Under the pieces are notes generated by a model. The model was not told the origin of the DNA, did no database searches, and saw only the letters and a list, made by a program, of their open reading frames with translations. Below, piece after piece: positions 1 through 10,515 of a DNA stretch of 64,000 bases (the first letter of the stretch is position 1; each line of letters opens with the position of its first letter). The stretch is from Sulfurimonas sp. (GTDB lineage: Bacteria; Campylobacterota; Campylobacteria; Campylobacterales; Sulfurimonadaceae): positions 124,001 to 188,000 of the forward strand of contig NZ_JAPHUF010000002.1 in the NCBI RefSeq assembly GCF_026196735.1, in the 5' to 3' direction. The position numbers and the translations under genes were made by a program.

Positions 1-2
1 AC

Positions 3-2117
3 GCGCATGGCGTAATTATTGTAGTTGATACAACAAAAGATAAGGTTGATGAGTTTGTAGAGCAAATAAGAGCTAAGAGACCGCCTCTAAGTGATATTGA
101 GTCTATAGATATTTCGCCCTCAAATGAAAAACAGACATTTAAAGATTTTACAATCAAAAAAAGTGAGAGCTCTGATGAACTTACAAGCATGATTCCCTCA
201 GATATTGCGATGTGTAAAGAGTGTCAAGAAGAACTTGAAGACAAAAACAACAGACGATACAACTATCCCTTTATTACATGTACAAATTGTGGACCTAGAT
301 ACTCAATCATAAAAAATCTGCCATACGATAGAAAAAACACATCAATGGCTGAGTTTGAGATGTGCAAAAAGTGCCAAGATGAATATAAAAATCCAAAAGA
401 CAGAAGATACCACGCTCAGCCCATAGGGTGTTTTGAGTGTGGACCTATGATTTCTCTTTTAGATAAGAGTGGTAAAAAACAAAAGATTGAAAATGTTGTA
501 GATGAAGTCGTAAAGTTCATAGCTGATGGCAAAATAGTGGCTATTAAAGGGGTTGGCGGTTATCATCTAGTCTGTGACGCAAGAAATGAGAAGGCTGTAA
601 AACTATTGCGTGAGAGAAAACAACGCCCATCTAAACCCTTTGCAGTGATGGTTAAAGATATCAACATGTCAAAAGAGATAGTCCACATAAATGCAAAGGA
701 AGAGGAGTTGTTAAGTTCTAACAGACGACCTGTTGTTCTGCTTGGGAAAAACGAAAGAGAACTTCTGTGTGACTCAGTTGCTCCGAACATAAATCAGCTT
801 GGACTATTTTTGGCCTATACTCCACTGCATCATATGATTTTGCAAAAATTAAATTGTCCGCTTGTCGCCACAAGCGCCAACATCTCAGGGGAGCCTCTTT
901 GCATAAACTCTGAGGAGATTATGAAACTATCACATATTTGGGACTACTGCTTAGACCATGACAGAGAGATTGTAAACAGTTGTGATGATTCTGTTTTGTT
1001 TGTAGAAAATGAAAAAATATTTATGCTCAGATGTGCAAGAGGCTACTCGCCGACTTATTTAAAACTTCCAAATAAAACAGACAAAAAGATACTTTCACTT
1101 GGAGCAAATCAAAAGTCTACAGTGGCAATAACGATAGAAAATAAGGTTATTATATCCCCATATATTGCAGACTTGGAGGGACTCTCAAGCATAGAGCACT
1201 TTAAATCTCACATAGAGACACTTAAACGCATTTATGATTTTGAGCCGGATGTAGTAGTGTGTGATAAACATCCTCGTTATGAATCTACAAAATACGCCAA
1301 AGAGTTAAAAGAGAAAAATTCACATGTAGAGCTTATGCAGGTGCAACACCACTACGCACATATACTCTCTACTATGGGTCTCAACAATATAACTTCAAAG
1401 GTGTTGGGTGTCAGTTTTGACGGAACTGGATATGGCAAAGAGGGACATCTTTGGGGCGGAGAGTTTTTTGTTTGCGATGAAAAGGGCTACGAGCGAGTAG
1501 GGCATTTTAAATATTTCAAACTTCTTGGAGGTGAAATGGCCATAAAAGAGCCAAGACGAGTTGCTCTTAGTTTTTTATTTGAGTTGTACGGAGAAGATGT
1601 TTTAACGCTAAATAACCACACTACGGCCTCTTTTACACAAAGCGAATTAAAAGTTTTATATCAAGCTTGGAAAAAAGGTTTAAACTCACCGCTAAGTAGT
1701 TCATGTGGGCGATTTTTTGACGCTGTGGCTTCTATTTTAGACATTCTACATGTGTCATCTCATGAGGGCGAGAGCGGACTGCTTTTGGAGAGCTTATATG
1801 ATGAGAATATAAAAGATTTCTATGAATTTAGCATACTTGAAAAAGAGATTGATTTTAGTGTGATTTTTTATCAAATACTAAAAGAAGAAGATAAAACTAT
1901 AGCGGTATCTAAGTTTTTCAATACCTTAGTAGAAATTATTTTTGACATGTCAAAAAAACACGATTTACCGGTAGTTTTAGGCGGTGGTGTTTTTCAAAAT
2001 AGAGTTTTACTAAGACTTATTATGAAAATAATTCCAGATGTAACAGTGCCTAGTGGTTTTGTAAGTAATGACAGTGCAATAGCCTACGGGCAGGCTATTG
2101 CAGCAGCAAGTAGATAA
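3..2117 (+). CDS. hypF: Carbamoyltransferase HypF ([NiFe] hydrogenase maturation), 5' truncated by window edge
   Basis: Frame is open from base 3 (AHGVIIVVDTTKDKVDEFVEQIRAKRPP..., acylphosphatase tail) into the 642-aa ORF. Zn-finger motifs CKECQEEL and CTNCGPRYS, a YrdC-like domain, and the C-terminal Kae1-like domain (HHYAHILS, GVSFDGTGYG) are present. Confidence 0.95.
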   Translation, partial: AHGVIIVVDTTKDKVDEFVEQIRAKRPPLSDIESIDISPSNEKQTFKDFTIKKSESSDELTSMIPSDIAMCKECQEELEDKNNRRYNYPFITCTNCGPRYSIIKNLPYDRKNTSMAEFEMCKKCQDEYKNPKDRRYHAQPIGCFECGPMISLLDKSGKKQKIENVVDEVVKFIADGKIVAIKGVGGYHLVCDARNEKAVKLLRERKQRPSKPFAVMVKDINMSKEIVHINAKEEELLSSNRRPVVLLGKNERELLCDSVAPNINQLGLFLAYTPLHHMILQKLNCPLVATSANISGEPLCINSEEIMKLSHIWDYCLDHDREIVNSCDDSVLFVENEKIFMLRCARGYSPTYLKLPNKTDKKILSLGANQKSTVAITIENKVIISPYIADLEGLSSIEHFKSHIETLKRIYDFEPDVVVCDKHPRYESTKYAKELKEKNSHVELMQVQHHYAHILSTMGLNNITSKVLGVSFDGTGYGKEGHLWGGEFFVCDEKGYERVGHFKYFKLLGGEMAIKEPRRVALSFLFELYGEDVLTLNNHTTASFTQSELKVLYQAWKKGLNSPLSSSCGRFFDAVASILDILHVSSHEGESGLLLESLYDENIKDFYEFSILEKEIDFSVIFYQILKEEDKTIAVSKFFNTLVEIIFDMSKKHDLPVVLGGGVFQNRVLLRLIMKIIPDVTVPSGFVSNDSAIAYGQAIAAASR

Positions 2118-2122
2118 ACTAA

Positions 2123-2437
2123 CTAATCAGAATTATTTTCTATACACAACTCTCTTGCCGTGTACCAGTCAGCTATGCCTTTGTCGGTGTATTGGTACTC
2201 TCTTTGTTTCGTTGGAATTACGCTGTTTCTTAGTTTTGAACGAACTATTCCAACTACAATAAAGCTAAGAATCAGTACAAAAAAGGCTATAAAATAATCA
2301 TACATGTACCAAGCCAAAATAGTTGTAATATATATAGAATATTTTAAAAATATCCACAATATAAAAGAGACTATTTTGCATTTTTTTGTATGAATTTTTG
2401 GTGTCGGTTCCATCATCTCTATAAAATCATTTTGCAT
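2123..2437 (-). CDS. Small hypothetical membrane protein
   Basis: 104-aa ORF with two hydrophobic segments; no family recognised. Confidence 0.55.
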   Translation of the reverse strand: MQNDFIEMMEPTPKIHTKKCKIVSFILWIFLKYSIYITTILAWYMYDYFIAFFVLILSFIVVGIVRSKLRNSVIPTKQREYQYTDKGIADWYTARELCIENNSD

Positions 2438-2474
2438 GCAAATATTGTATCTAAATTATCTTAAAACAAAAGTG

Positions 2475-2505
2475 GACTAAACTAACTTTAGTCATATGGA
2501 CTAAA
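2475..2505. promoter_or_regulatory. Alternating inverted half-sites GACTAAA-N5-TTTAGTC-N5-GACTAAA upstream of htpG
   Basis: Read directly: GACTAAA (2475-2481), TTTAGTC (2487-2493), GACTAAA (2499-2505). Confidence 0.5.
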
Positions 2506-2579
2506 TAAACTTGATATATATTGCTTCTATTAACTTTTTTTTGATAAACTTACGAAAATTTACAAAAAGGACATTAAAA

Positions 2580-4472
2580 ATGGCAAAACATCAGTTTCAA
2601 ACAGAAGCAAATCAAATACTAAACTTAATGATTCACTCACTATACTCAAACAAAGAAATTTTTATTCGTGAGTTGGTTTCAAACGCTTCAGATGCACTGG
2701 ATAAACTTAACATGTTAGTTTTAACTGACGAGAAATATAAAGATGTGACTTTCTCACCTCGTATAGATATCGTTGCAAATAAAGAGGCTAAGACTCTGAC
2801 TATTAAAGACTCTGGTATCGGTATGAACGAAGAGGACCTAATGAACAATTTAGGTACCATTGCAAAATCCGGTACCAAAGCATTTTTAGAAAATCTTACA
2901 GGCGATCAAAAGCAAGATTCTAACCTAATTGGTCAGTTTGGTGTTGGTTTTTACGCTTGTTTTATGGTAGCTAATAAAGTTGAAGTTACAACTAAAAAAG
3001 CTGGCGAGGATCAAGCATTTTTATGGACTAGTGCAGGAGACGGCGAGTTTGATATAGAAAATACTACACAAGACGGTCATGGAACTACAATTGTAATGCA
3101 CCTTAATGATGAGGAGAGTGAATTTTTAGAAACTTATAGAATTGAATCAGTTATCAAAAAATACTCTAACCATATCCCATTCCCAATTTTTATGGATAAG
3201 GAGAATTATATTCCGGCTGTAAAAGATGATGAAGGCAATGAGACTGAGCCTAGTAGAACTGAGATAGAAAATGAGCAGATTAACAAGGCAAATGCATTAT
3301 GGACAATTGCTAAGAGCGAAATTACAGATGATGAATATAAAGATTTTTACAGTTCAATCGCTCACTCTTCAGAAGAGCCGTTAACATGGATGCATAACAA
3401 GGCTGAGGGTGCTATAGAGTACACTACACTTTTTTATATTCCAAACAAAGCTCCGATGGATATGTACAGAGTTGATTACCAGACTGGTATTAAACTCTAT
3501 ATCAACCGTGTATTTATTACAGATGATGAAAAAGAATTGATGCCAACTTATTTAAGATTTTTACGCGGTATAATCGATTCTAAAGATTTACCGCTTAATG
3601 TATCTCGTGAAATTTTACAATCAAATGCTGTTATGGCAAAAATCAAAAATGCATCTGTTAAAAAAGTACTTTCAGAGCTTGGCAAAATGGCTAAAAAAGA
3701 TCCTAAAAAATATGATGATTTTTTCAAAGAGTTTGGTAATGTTTTAAAAGAGGGTCTTTACAGTGACTTTGGAAATCGTGAGAAGATATTAGAACTTATG
3801 AAGTTCAATACTCTTAACTCCACTGAAACTGTTATGATTGAAGATTTTATCAAAAATGTAGATGAAGATAAAAAAGAGATTTACTACATCACAGGTAAAA
3901 CCTCTCTATCAATGCTTAAGAGTTCCCCGTCATTAGAGAAATTTAAAGCTAAGGGTATTGATGTTTTAATTCTTAACGAAGAAGTTGATACTATCATTTT
4001 CCCAATGGTAACTGATTATAAAGAGTACAAGCTTGTACCGGTTAGTGATGCTAAGTTTGAAGAGAGTGAAGAAGAGAAAAAAGCTGAAGAAGAGGTTGCA
4101 AAATCTTATGAAGGTTTAGCAAAAGAGTTTAAAGATGCTCTTGGCGATGCTGTAAAATCTGTTGAGACAACAACGGAACTAGTAGATTCTCCAGTTAAAC
4201 TAAAAGTAGACAAAGAAGATCCGGCATACATGATGGCTCAGATGATGAAACAGATGGGACAGGGTGGTGATACACCTGAACCTGCGCCTATTTTACAGAT
4301 TAATCCGAATCACGAACTTCTTATAAAGCTAAAAGATTCAGCAGACCAAAATCTTATCAACGATGCTGCACATGTACTGCTTGACCAAGCGAAACTTTTT
4401 GATGGCAGAGAGTTAGAAAATACTGCTGATTTTATTTCAAGATTAAATAGAATTATTTCTAAGGCAATATAA
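2580..4472 (+). CDS. htpG: Molecular chaperone HtpG (Hsp90)
   Basis: MAKHQFQTEANQILNLMIHSLYSNKEIFIRELVSNASDALDKL; GHKL motifs DSGIGM and GQFGVGFYA. The track start at 2511 is likely too early; ATG at 2580 matches the family N-terminus. Confidence 0.97.
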   Translation: MAKHQFQTEANQILNLMIHSLYSNKEIFIRELVSNASDALDKLNMLVLTDEKYKDVTFSPRIDIVANKEAKTLTIKDSGIGMNEEDLMNNLGTIAKSGTKAFLENLTGDQKQDSNLIGQFGVGFYACFMVANKVEVTTKKAGEDQAFLWTSAGDGEFDIENTTQDGHGTTIVMHLNDEESEFLETYRIESVIKKYSNHIPFPIFMDKENYIPAVKDDEGNETEPSRTEIENEQINKANALWTIAKSEITDDEYKDFYSSIAHSSEEPLTWMHNKAEGAIEYTTLFYIPNKAPMDMYRVDYQTGIKLYINRVFITDDEKELMPTYLRFLRGIIDSKDLPLNVSREILQSNAVMAKIKNASVKKVLSELGKMAKKDPKKYDDFFKEFGNVLKEGLYSDFGNREKILELMKFNTLNSTETVMIEDFIKNVDEDKKEIYYITGKTSLSMLKSSPSLEKFKAKGIDVLILNEEVDTIIFPMVTDYKEYKLVPVSDAKFEESEEEKKAEEEVAKSYEGLAKEFKDALGDAVKSVETTTELVDSPVKLKVDKEDPAYMMAQMMKQMGQGGDTPEPAPILQINPNHELLIKLKDSADQNLINDAAHVLLDQAKLFDGRELENTADFISRLNRIISKAI

Positions 4473-4481
4473 GTTTATTTG

Positions 4482-4504
4482 ATGAGTGCATTAGTAGCAC
4501 TCAT
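4482..4504 (+). terminator. Hairpin downstream of htpG
   Basis: ATGAGTGC-ATTAGTA-GCACTCAT perfect 8-bp stem shortly after the htpG stop; TTTTT follows a few bases later. Confidence 0.5.
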
Positions 4505-4561
4505 TGAGATGTTTTTATCACATTTATATAAATAACAACTAGATTATGATATTCTTTTTAC

Positions 4562-5068
4562 ATGAAAAAAATAGGTACAGAAAAGAGAAGACCGGAGAAT
4601 GCTAAACTCCGTCGCTCTATAGATAAATTACTAAATGATGGTGCTTTGTTTATGGAGAAGCATCTTCACCATTTGGAAATTTCTGATTACCGTTATGATA
4701 TACAAGAGGCTGTTGTTGAATTAGATTTGGATGAAACCGTCATCCATCAGCTTGTTGAAGACTACATTATACAAATATTAAAATCAAAGATAACATTTTA
4801 CAAACACATACAAGAGTTAAAGCAGGCCGAACTTCATAATATTGATATAGATTACACAAAAATTAGAGATTTGGCTCATAAAAACTTAGGGGTTGTTAGA
4901 AATCTGCGTATTAAAGATGCTCGAAAAATTTTAGAAATAATTATGATAGAAGATGACTTGGATAATCTGCGATTATGTGTAAAAGCTTTGGAGATATCAG
5001 CAATTAAATTACACCCACTCTGCGCCTATGAGACAATAAATCTGATAAAAATCAAAAATATGTTATAG
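4562..5068 (+). CDS. Conserved hypothetical protein, helical
   Basis: 168-aa ORF in an otherwise empty interval; no family recognised. Confidence 0.65.
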   Translation: MKKIGTEKRRPENAKLRRSIDKLLNDGALFMEKHLHHLEISDYRYDIQEAVVELDLDETVIHQLVEDYIIQILKSKITFYKHIQELKQAELHNIDIDYTKIRDLAHKNLGVVRNLRIKDARKILEIIMIEDDLDNLRLCVKALEISAIKLHPLCAYETINLIKIKNML

Positions 5069-5069
5069 A

Positions 5070-5267
5070 CTATTTTTTGATTGACTGTGAAACTTGTTCT
5101 AATAAATTTTGAGGTTCTTTTTTAATCACTAAGTCTTTTTTCGTAGTTGGTAGAACAAAAGCAAGCAAAATAAAAATAAAAGAAAAAACTACACCGGTCA
5201 AAACCGTAAGTATAAGTTTAAGCTTGAAATCTTTCATTATGCACGACTTGTAGTCATATAAACCCAA
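5070..5267 (-). CDS. Small hypothetical membrane protein
   Basis: 65-aa ORF with one TM segment, overlapping the start-side ORF as in an operon. Confidence 0.45.
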   Translation of the reverse strand: MGLYDYKSCIMKDFKLKLILTVLTGVVFSFIFILLAFVLPTTKKDLVIKKEPQNLLEQVSQSIKK

Positions 5268-5533
5268 AACTCTTTGTGAGAATGACCTTTGTCTAAAAAA
5301 TACAGCTGTAAAATAGCCACTCTATAAAGTGTAATTATCATTTTTGCAAACGGGATAAACAGGCTGAGACTAACAAACAGAGACTGCTGCTTGTCTCCTT
5401 TTGACTCCATCATCTCCTGCATGCCGATATTTTTACTTAAGTAAATACCAAAAAGTATCGAGAAAATAAAATTTAATGTCAGTCCAAAAATCATATATGC
5501 TATAAAATCTTGTTCGTACATTCCAGCTATCAT
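5237..5533 (-). CDS. Hypothetical membrane protein
   Basis: 98-aa ORF with two hydrophobic segments. Confidence 0.55.
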   Translation of the reverse strand: MIAGMYEQDFIAYMIFGLTLNFIFSILFGIYLSKNIGMQEMMESKGDKQQSLFVSLSLFIPFAKMIITLYRVAILQLYFLDKGHSHKEFWVYMTTSRA

Positions 5534-5586
5534 AAAATAAATTCCTTCTTCTTAATAATAGTAATTTTACCTAAAGAAAGCTTTTT

Positions 5587-5877
5587 TTATTCATAAGTTT
5601 TTATTTTACTTTTTGTAAAAAAAGTTCCAAATGGTATTAAAGAGGCAATAAAGAAAATCACACTATTTTTAAATGACCACTTACTTTCCTGCCAAGCTTT
5701 TACTAAAAGCACACAAAAGAGTATAAAAAGTATTCCATGAATCATTCCAACTACTTTTACAGCCATTGGAATATCAAGCATATACTTCATAGGCATTGCT
5801 ATAAAAACCAATATTATGTATGAATAACCTTCTACTGTGTTTATAACTCCAAATTTTTTTACATTTTCATTTACCAT
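5587..5877 (-). CDS. DUF3817-like integral membrane protein
   Basis: EGYSYIILVFIAMPMKYMLDIPMAVKVVGMIHGILFILF resembles DUF3817 proteins. Confidence 0.7.
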   Translation of the reverse strand: MVNENVKKFGVINTVEGYSYIILVFIAMPMKYMLDIPMAVKVVGMIHGILFILFCVLLVKAWQESKWSFKNSVIFFIASLIPFGTFFTKSKIKTYE

Positions 5878-6022
5878 GTGTACCCTAATCTAAATTTTTG
5901 TAGAAGTATATAATCAAAAAGTAACAGTTTGACTATTTTTTTAAATTCAATTTTTTTTTGACAACTCTATTTAAACATCTTTATCATATAATTACGCGAA
6001 ATATGTAATAAAAGGTATATTA

Positions 6023-6253
6023 ATGGAAACTAACCTCGTAATAGAGGGTTTTAAATTTATGGGTCTAGGAATGGCAACTGTATTTACATTTCTAGTTATA
6101 TTGATCATCATGATGAATATGATGTCAAAGATTCTTAATAAATTTTTCCCTGAACCAAAACCGAGTGCGGGTACAAACAACAATATTCAAAATAATAATA
6201 CTAAAGTGATTGCAGCAATTACTGCAGCAATTAAATATCATAGAGAAGGTTAA
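6023..6253 (+). CDS. oadG: OadG-family sodium pump decarboxylase gamma subunit
   Basis: Small single-TM protein (LVIEGFKFMGLGMATVFTFLVILIIMMN) directly upstream of oadA and oadB. Confidence 0.85.
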   Translation: METNLVIEGFKFMGLGMATVFTFLVILIIMMNMMSKILNKFFPEPKPSAGTNNNIQNNNTKVIAAITAAIKYHREG

Positions 6254-6261
6254 GGATTAAT

Positions 6262-8055
6262 ATGGCTAAAAAATTTATAGATGTAATGGATACAACTTTT
6301 AGAGACGGCTTCCAGTCAGTATTTGGCGGTCGTGTACTAATGGATGATTTTTTTCCAGCAGTAGAAGCAGCTAAAAGAGCAGGAATTAACCACTTCGAGT
6401 TTGGTGGAGGGGCGAGATTCCAATCATTATATTTCTACTTAAGAGAAGATGCGTTTGAGATGATGGACAAGTTCCGTAAAATAGTTGGACCGGATGCAAA
6501 TCTTCAAACTCTTGCTCGTGGTGTAAATACCGTAATGTTAGACACCGGTTCTAAAGAGCTCATCGATTTACACGCAAAGATGTTTAAAAAGCATGGTACT
6601 ACTACAATTAGAAACTTTGATGCTCTTAATGATGTTGAAAATCTTAAATATTCCGGTGAGAGAATTGTTCATCATGGATTAAAACATGAAGTTGTTGTAA
6701 CAATGATGGATTTACCTCCGGGATGTAAAGGCGCGCATACAACTGAATTTTACGAAAAGACACTTCGTGAGATTTTAGATAGCGGTATTCCTTACAATAG
6801 TATCTGTTTTAAAGATGCTTCAGGTACTTCAAATCCTCAAAAAGTTTTCGAAACTATCACTATGGCTAGAAAAATAGTTCCCGAGGGAACACATCTTCGT
6901 TTGCATACTCATGAAACTGCAGGTGTAAGTGTTGCTGCTTATATGGCTGCACTAGAAGCCGGTGTTGATGGTATTGATATGGCTGCTGCTCCAGTTAGTG
7001 GCGGAACAAGCCAGCCAGATATTTTAACTATGCTTCATGCAACTAAAGGTATGGATTACGATCTTGGTGGATTAGAGATAGATAAAATACTTACTTATGA
7101 AAAAGAACTTCAACATTGTCTGTCTGATTATTTTATGCCTCCTGAAGCAACTATGGTATCTCCTATTATCCCTTTTTCACCAATGCCAGGCGGCGCACTT
7201 ACTGCAAATACACAGATGATGCGTGATAATGGTATGTTTGATAAATTTCCAGAAGTGATCGCTGCGATGACGGAAGTTGTTGAAAAGGGTGGTTATGGAA
7301 CATCAGTAACACCAGTTTCACAGTTTTACTTTCAACAAGCGCTTAATAATGTAATGCAAGGTCCATGGAATGCTATTGCTCCAGGTTATGGAAAAATGGT
7401 TCTTGGATATTTTGGTAAAACTCCTGTTGCTCCAGATCCGGAGATTGTAAAAATAGCTTCAGAAAAGTTAGGATTAGATCCTACAACTGAAAAAGCTCTT
7501 GATTTGGCAGATGCAGATGAAAGTAAATCTTTAGATACTTGGATTAAAAGACTTAAAGAAGAAGATATCGAGATAACTGAAGAAAATATTTTTATAGCGG
7601 CAGCTTGTCAAGACAAAGGTATCGAGTTCTTAAAAGGCAAAGGCGAATTAAATGTTCGTAAAATTTCACAAATGAAAAAAGAAGAAGGAAGTTCAAGTAT
7701 GGGTAACGGAAATTATACAGTAGTAGTAGATGGTCAAAAGTTTAGTGTTCAAGTTGCAGAGGGCGATGCAGACATTCAAGTAACAGCAGTTGATGGTGAG
7801 AGCGTAGCTCCAGCAGCACCAACGGTAAAGACATCAGGTGACATTATTGAAATTAAAGCACTTCTTCCTGGCAATGTTTGGAAAATTGTTGCTAATCCGG
7901 GTCAAAGCGTAAACGAAGGCGATGTGATAATGATTTTAGAGTCTATGAAAATGGAAATTGATGTTGTAGCACCTAAGGGTGGCGTAATAAAATCAATAAA
8001 TGTTGCTACAAATGATAAAGTAGTTGAAGGTCAAGTCGTAGCTGTATTAGGATAA
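6262..8055 (+). CDS. oadA: Oxaloacetate decarboxylase alpha / pyruvate carboxylase subunit B, biotin-containing
   Basis: [10 protein letters not shown] carboxyltransferase start, HTHETAG, C-terminal biotinyl domain ESMKMEIDV. Confidence 0.93.
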   Translation: MAKKFIDVMDTTFRDGFQSVFGGRVLMDDFFPAVEAAKRAGINHFEFGGGARFQSLYFYLREDAFEMMDKFRKIVGPDANLQTLARGVNTVMLDTGSKELIDLHAKMFKKHGTTTIRNFDALNDVENLKYSGERIVHHGLKHEVVVTMMDLPPGCKGAHTTEFYEKTLREILDSGIPYNSICFKDASGTSNPQKVFETITMARKIVPEGTHLRLHTHETAGVSVAAYMAALEAGVDGIDMAAAPVSGGTSQPDILTMLHATKGMDYDLGGLEIDKILTYEKELQHCLSDYFMPPEATMVSPIIPFSPMPGGALTANTQMMRDNGMFDKFPEVIAAMTEVVEKGGYGTSVTPVSQFYFQQALNNVMQGPWNAIAPGYGKMVLGYFGKTPVAPDPEIVKIASEKLGLDPTTEKALDLADADESKSLDTWIKRLKEEDIEITEENIFIAAACQDKGIEFLKGKGELNVRKISQMKKEEGSSSMGNGNYTVVVDGQKFSVQVAEGDADIQVTAVDGESVAPAAPTVKTSGDIIEIKALLPGNVWKIVANPGQSVNEGDVIMILESMKMEIDVVAPKGGVIKSINVATNDKVVEGQVVAVLG

Positions 8056-8059
8056 TTAT

Positions 8060-9379
8060 ATGAAGTATTTTATAATAAAATTATTTGCACTTATGCTTTT
8101 TAGCTTTGGTGCTCTTCATGCTAGTGCTCCTGCATCAACAGAAGTTGCATCAGCACATAAAGAAGAGACATACCAAAGTAAGCCATTTTCAGAGATGATA
8201 GGTGGTTTTTTGAAATCAACCGGCGTTAGTGCTATTTTAAATCCAGATCCTGATGAGCTAGATGCACATGGCAGAGAGATGAGTAACTTCCATAAATCAT
8301 GGGGTCGTATAATTATGATTTTAGTTACTTTTTTTCTATTTTGGTTAGCTATTAGAAAAGGTTTTGAGCCACTATTATTATTACCTATCGCCTTTGGTGG
8401 ACTTCTGGCAAATATTCCAATTGCAGGAATTGCTGGAGAGCATGGTTTTTTAGGTGTCATTTATAATATGGGTCTTGCAAATGAGATGTTTCCTATACTC
8501 ATATTTATGGGTGTTGGAGCAATGACTGACTTTGGACCGCTTTTGTCAAACCCTAAAACAGCACTGCTTGGCGGAGCTGCTCAGTTTGGTATATTTGGAA
8601 CACTTGTTGGTGCAGTCGCATTGACTCAAATGGGTTTTGCTGATTTTACACTTCAGCAAGCTTCGGCTATTTCTATTATTGGTGGGGCGGATGGTCCGAC
8701 ATCGATTTTTATCGCTACTAAACTTGCTCCTGAACTTCTTGGAGCTATCGCTGTTGCATCATATTCGTATATGGCAATGGTGCCGATTATTCAACCTCCA
8801 ATCATGAAGGCTTTAACAACTGATGCAGAGAGAAAGATTAAGATGACTACACTTCGTCATGTATCTCGTTTAGAAAAATTGGTTTTTCCTATAATGGTAC
8901 TTGTTCTTGCTATTTTGGTTCTTCCTGCATCTACACCGCTTATCGGTGCATTTATGTTTGGAAACTTCTTAAAAGAGTCTGGTGTTGTTGAGCGTCTTAA
9001 CGATACTCTTCAAAATTCACTTATCAATACGGTAACTATTTTCTTAGGTCTTGGTGTTGGTTCAAAATTGGCGGCTAATGAGTTTTTAGTTCCAGATACA
9101 ATGTTCATTATGGCTCTTGGTATTGTTGCATTCTCTGTAGGTACTGCTTCTGGTGTTATAATGGCTAAGATAATGAATCTTTTCCCTGGACATAAGGTAA
9201 ATCCATTAATTGGCTCAGCAGGTGTATCTGCTGTTCCTATGGCAGCTCGTGTATCAAATAAAGTCGGTATGGAATATGACCGTAGCAATATGCTTCTAAT
9301 GCATGCAATGGGTCCAAATGTTGCGGGTGTTATCGGTTCAGCGGTTGCTGCCGGTGTACTTATCTCACTGTTTCAATAA
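8060..9379 (+). CDS. oadB: Sodium ion-translocating decarboxylase beta subunit
   Basis: Polytopic protein with [15 protein letters not shown] and [14 protein letters not shown] motifs typical of OadB. Confidence 0.93.
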   Translation: MKYFIIKLFALMLFSFGALHASAPASTEVASAHKEETYQSKPFSEMIGGFLKSTGVSAILNPDPDELDAHGREMSNFHKSWGRIIMILVTFFLFWLAIRKGFEPLLLLPIAFGGLLANIPIAGIAGEHGFLGVIYNMGLANEMFPILIFMGVGAMTDFGPLLSNPKTALLGGAAQFGIFGTLVGAVALTQMGFADFTLQQASAISIIGGADGPTSIFIATKLAPELLGAIAVASYSYMAMVPIIQPPIMKALTTDAERKIKMTTLRHVSRLEKLVFPIMVLVLAILVLPASTPLIGAFMFGNFLKESGVVERLNDTLQNSLINTVTIFLGLGVGSKLAANEFLVPDTMFIMALGIVAFSVGTASGVIMAKIMNLFPGHKVNPLIGSAGVSAVPMAARVSNKVGMEYDRSNMLLMHAMGPNVAGVIGSAVAAGVLISLFQ

Positions 9380-9393
9380 GTGATTTAACTCTC

Positions 9394-9423
9394 TTTACAT
9401 GTAGGTATTACCTGCATGTAAAA
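9394..9423. terminator. Hairpin between convergent oadB and cheV
   Basis: TTTACATGTAGG-TATTA-CCTGCATGTAAA, 12-bp stem with one G-T pair, in a convergent intergenic gap. Confidence 0.55.
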
Positions 9424-9439
9424 CTTACTATATTGAATT

Positions 9440-10393
9440 TTAAATGTGTCCACTAGAATTCATAGCTTCTACAATCAATGGTATTATGTTGTGACTCTTT
9501 GTCTTATCAATAAATCCATCTGCACCTAAACTCTCTGCTTCTCTTTTGTTGTTTGCACCAGTCATAGAACTATTTACAATGATTGGTATTGATTTGGTAT
9601 ATACACCATTTTTAAGTAGTTTAACAACAGTAAAGCCGGACATTTCAGGCATCTCAATATCTGTTATTATTGCTGGGATTTTTAATGCATCCTCACCAAG
9701 AGAATTTATATAATCAACAAGTAATTTTCCGTTATTGAAAATTTTAATATCAAGGTTTGCATTCTGAAAAATCTGATTTAAATGTTTTTGTGCTGTTTTG
9801 GAATCCTCTGCAACTAATACAGTTCCATTTTTCAGTTTATTAGGTATTTCTAAGTCAATTAAGTTTTCAGGAGATTCATGAACATCTACCATAGCATTAG
9901 GTATTACATCCGCTAAAAGTTTTTCATAATCAAGAACAAGACAGAGGCTGCCGTCTTCGAGTCTTGTATCATTGATAACAACACTGTCTTCGCCAAGTCT
10001 GTAGCTGTCTGGTGCATGCATTTCATTCCAGTTTTTCTTAATAACTCTAAATGCAGACATTATTCTAAGACCAATTATGACTCCATTGAAATCACATATA
10101 AGAATATTTGATTTTTTGACCTCTTCTTTAGTTAGAGTTATTTCTAACCATAGAGGAAGATTAAGTATAGGAATTTGTAAACCACGAAGAACTATACTAC
10201 CTTCTAGCATGGGGTGTGATGAAGGTATTTGAGTTAAATAATGATTTTTAGATTCAACAACTTCTCTTGTTTTAAATACATTTATAGCGTAATAAGCAGA
10301 ATCTGTTTTATCACTTACTCTAAATACTAAAAGTTGTACTTCATTGTTTTTTGCTAGATTTGCAGTAGCATCAACTTTATCTAAAATAGCCAT
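9440..10393 (-). CDS. cheV: Chemotaxis protein CheV (CheW domain plus receiver)
   Basis: N-terminal CheW-like domain; C-terminal receiver with VLVAEDSKTAQ, ITDIEMPEMSGF, VNSSM. Confidence 0.9.
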   Translation of the reverse strand: MAILDKVDATANLAKNNEVQLLVFRVSDKTDSAYYAINVFKTREVVESKNHYLTQIPSSHPMLEGSIVLRGLQIPILNLPLWLEITLTKEEVKKSNILICDFNGVIIGLRIMSAFRVIKKNWNEMHAPDSYRLGEDSVVINDTRLEDGSLCLVLDYEKLLADVIPNAMVDVHESPENLIDLEIPNKLKNGTVLVAEDSKTAQKHLNQIFQNANLDIKIFNNGKLLVDYINSLGEDALKIPAIITDIEMPEMSGFTVVKLLKNGVYTKSIPIIVNSSMTGANNKREAESLGADGFIDKTKSHNIIPLIVEAMNSSGHI

Positions 10394-10515
10394 TTGTACC
10401 CTTTAATTAATCTCCCAAATAATACCCAAAATAAAATCAATAATGCTTGAATATTAATATTGAAATGGTAAAATACACCTAATTATTAAGGGGTATACCC
10501 TAGAAGGCATCGTAA

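Noticed and set aside
563-790. 75-aa minus-strand ORF inside hypF (and similar small antisense ORFs in htpG, polA, nrdD and lon-like genes)
   Set aside because: Fully contained opposite strong coding sequences, no ribosome-site or family support.
8116-8460. 114-aa ORF on the minus strand inside oadB
   Set aside because: Lies antisense within a clear oadB coding region and has no recognisable family; likely a shadow ORF.
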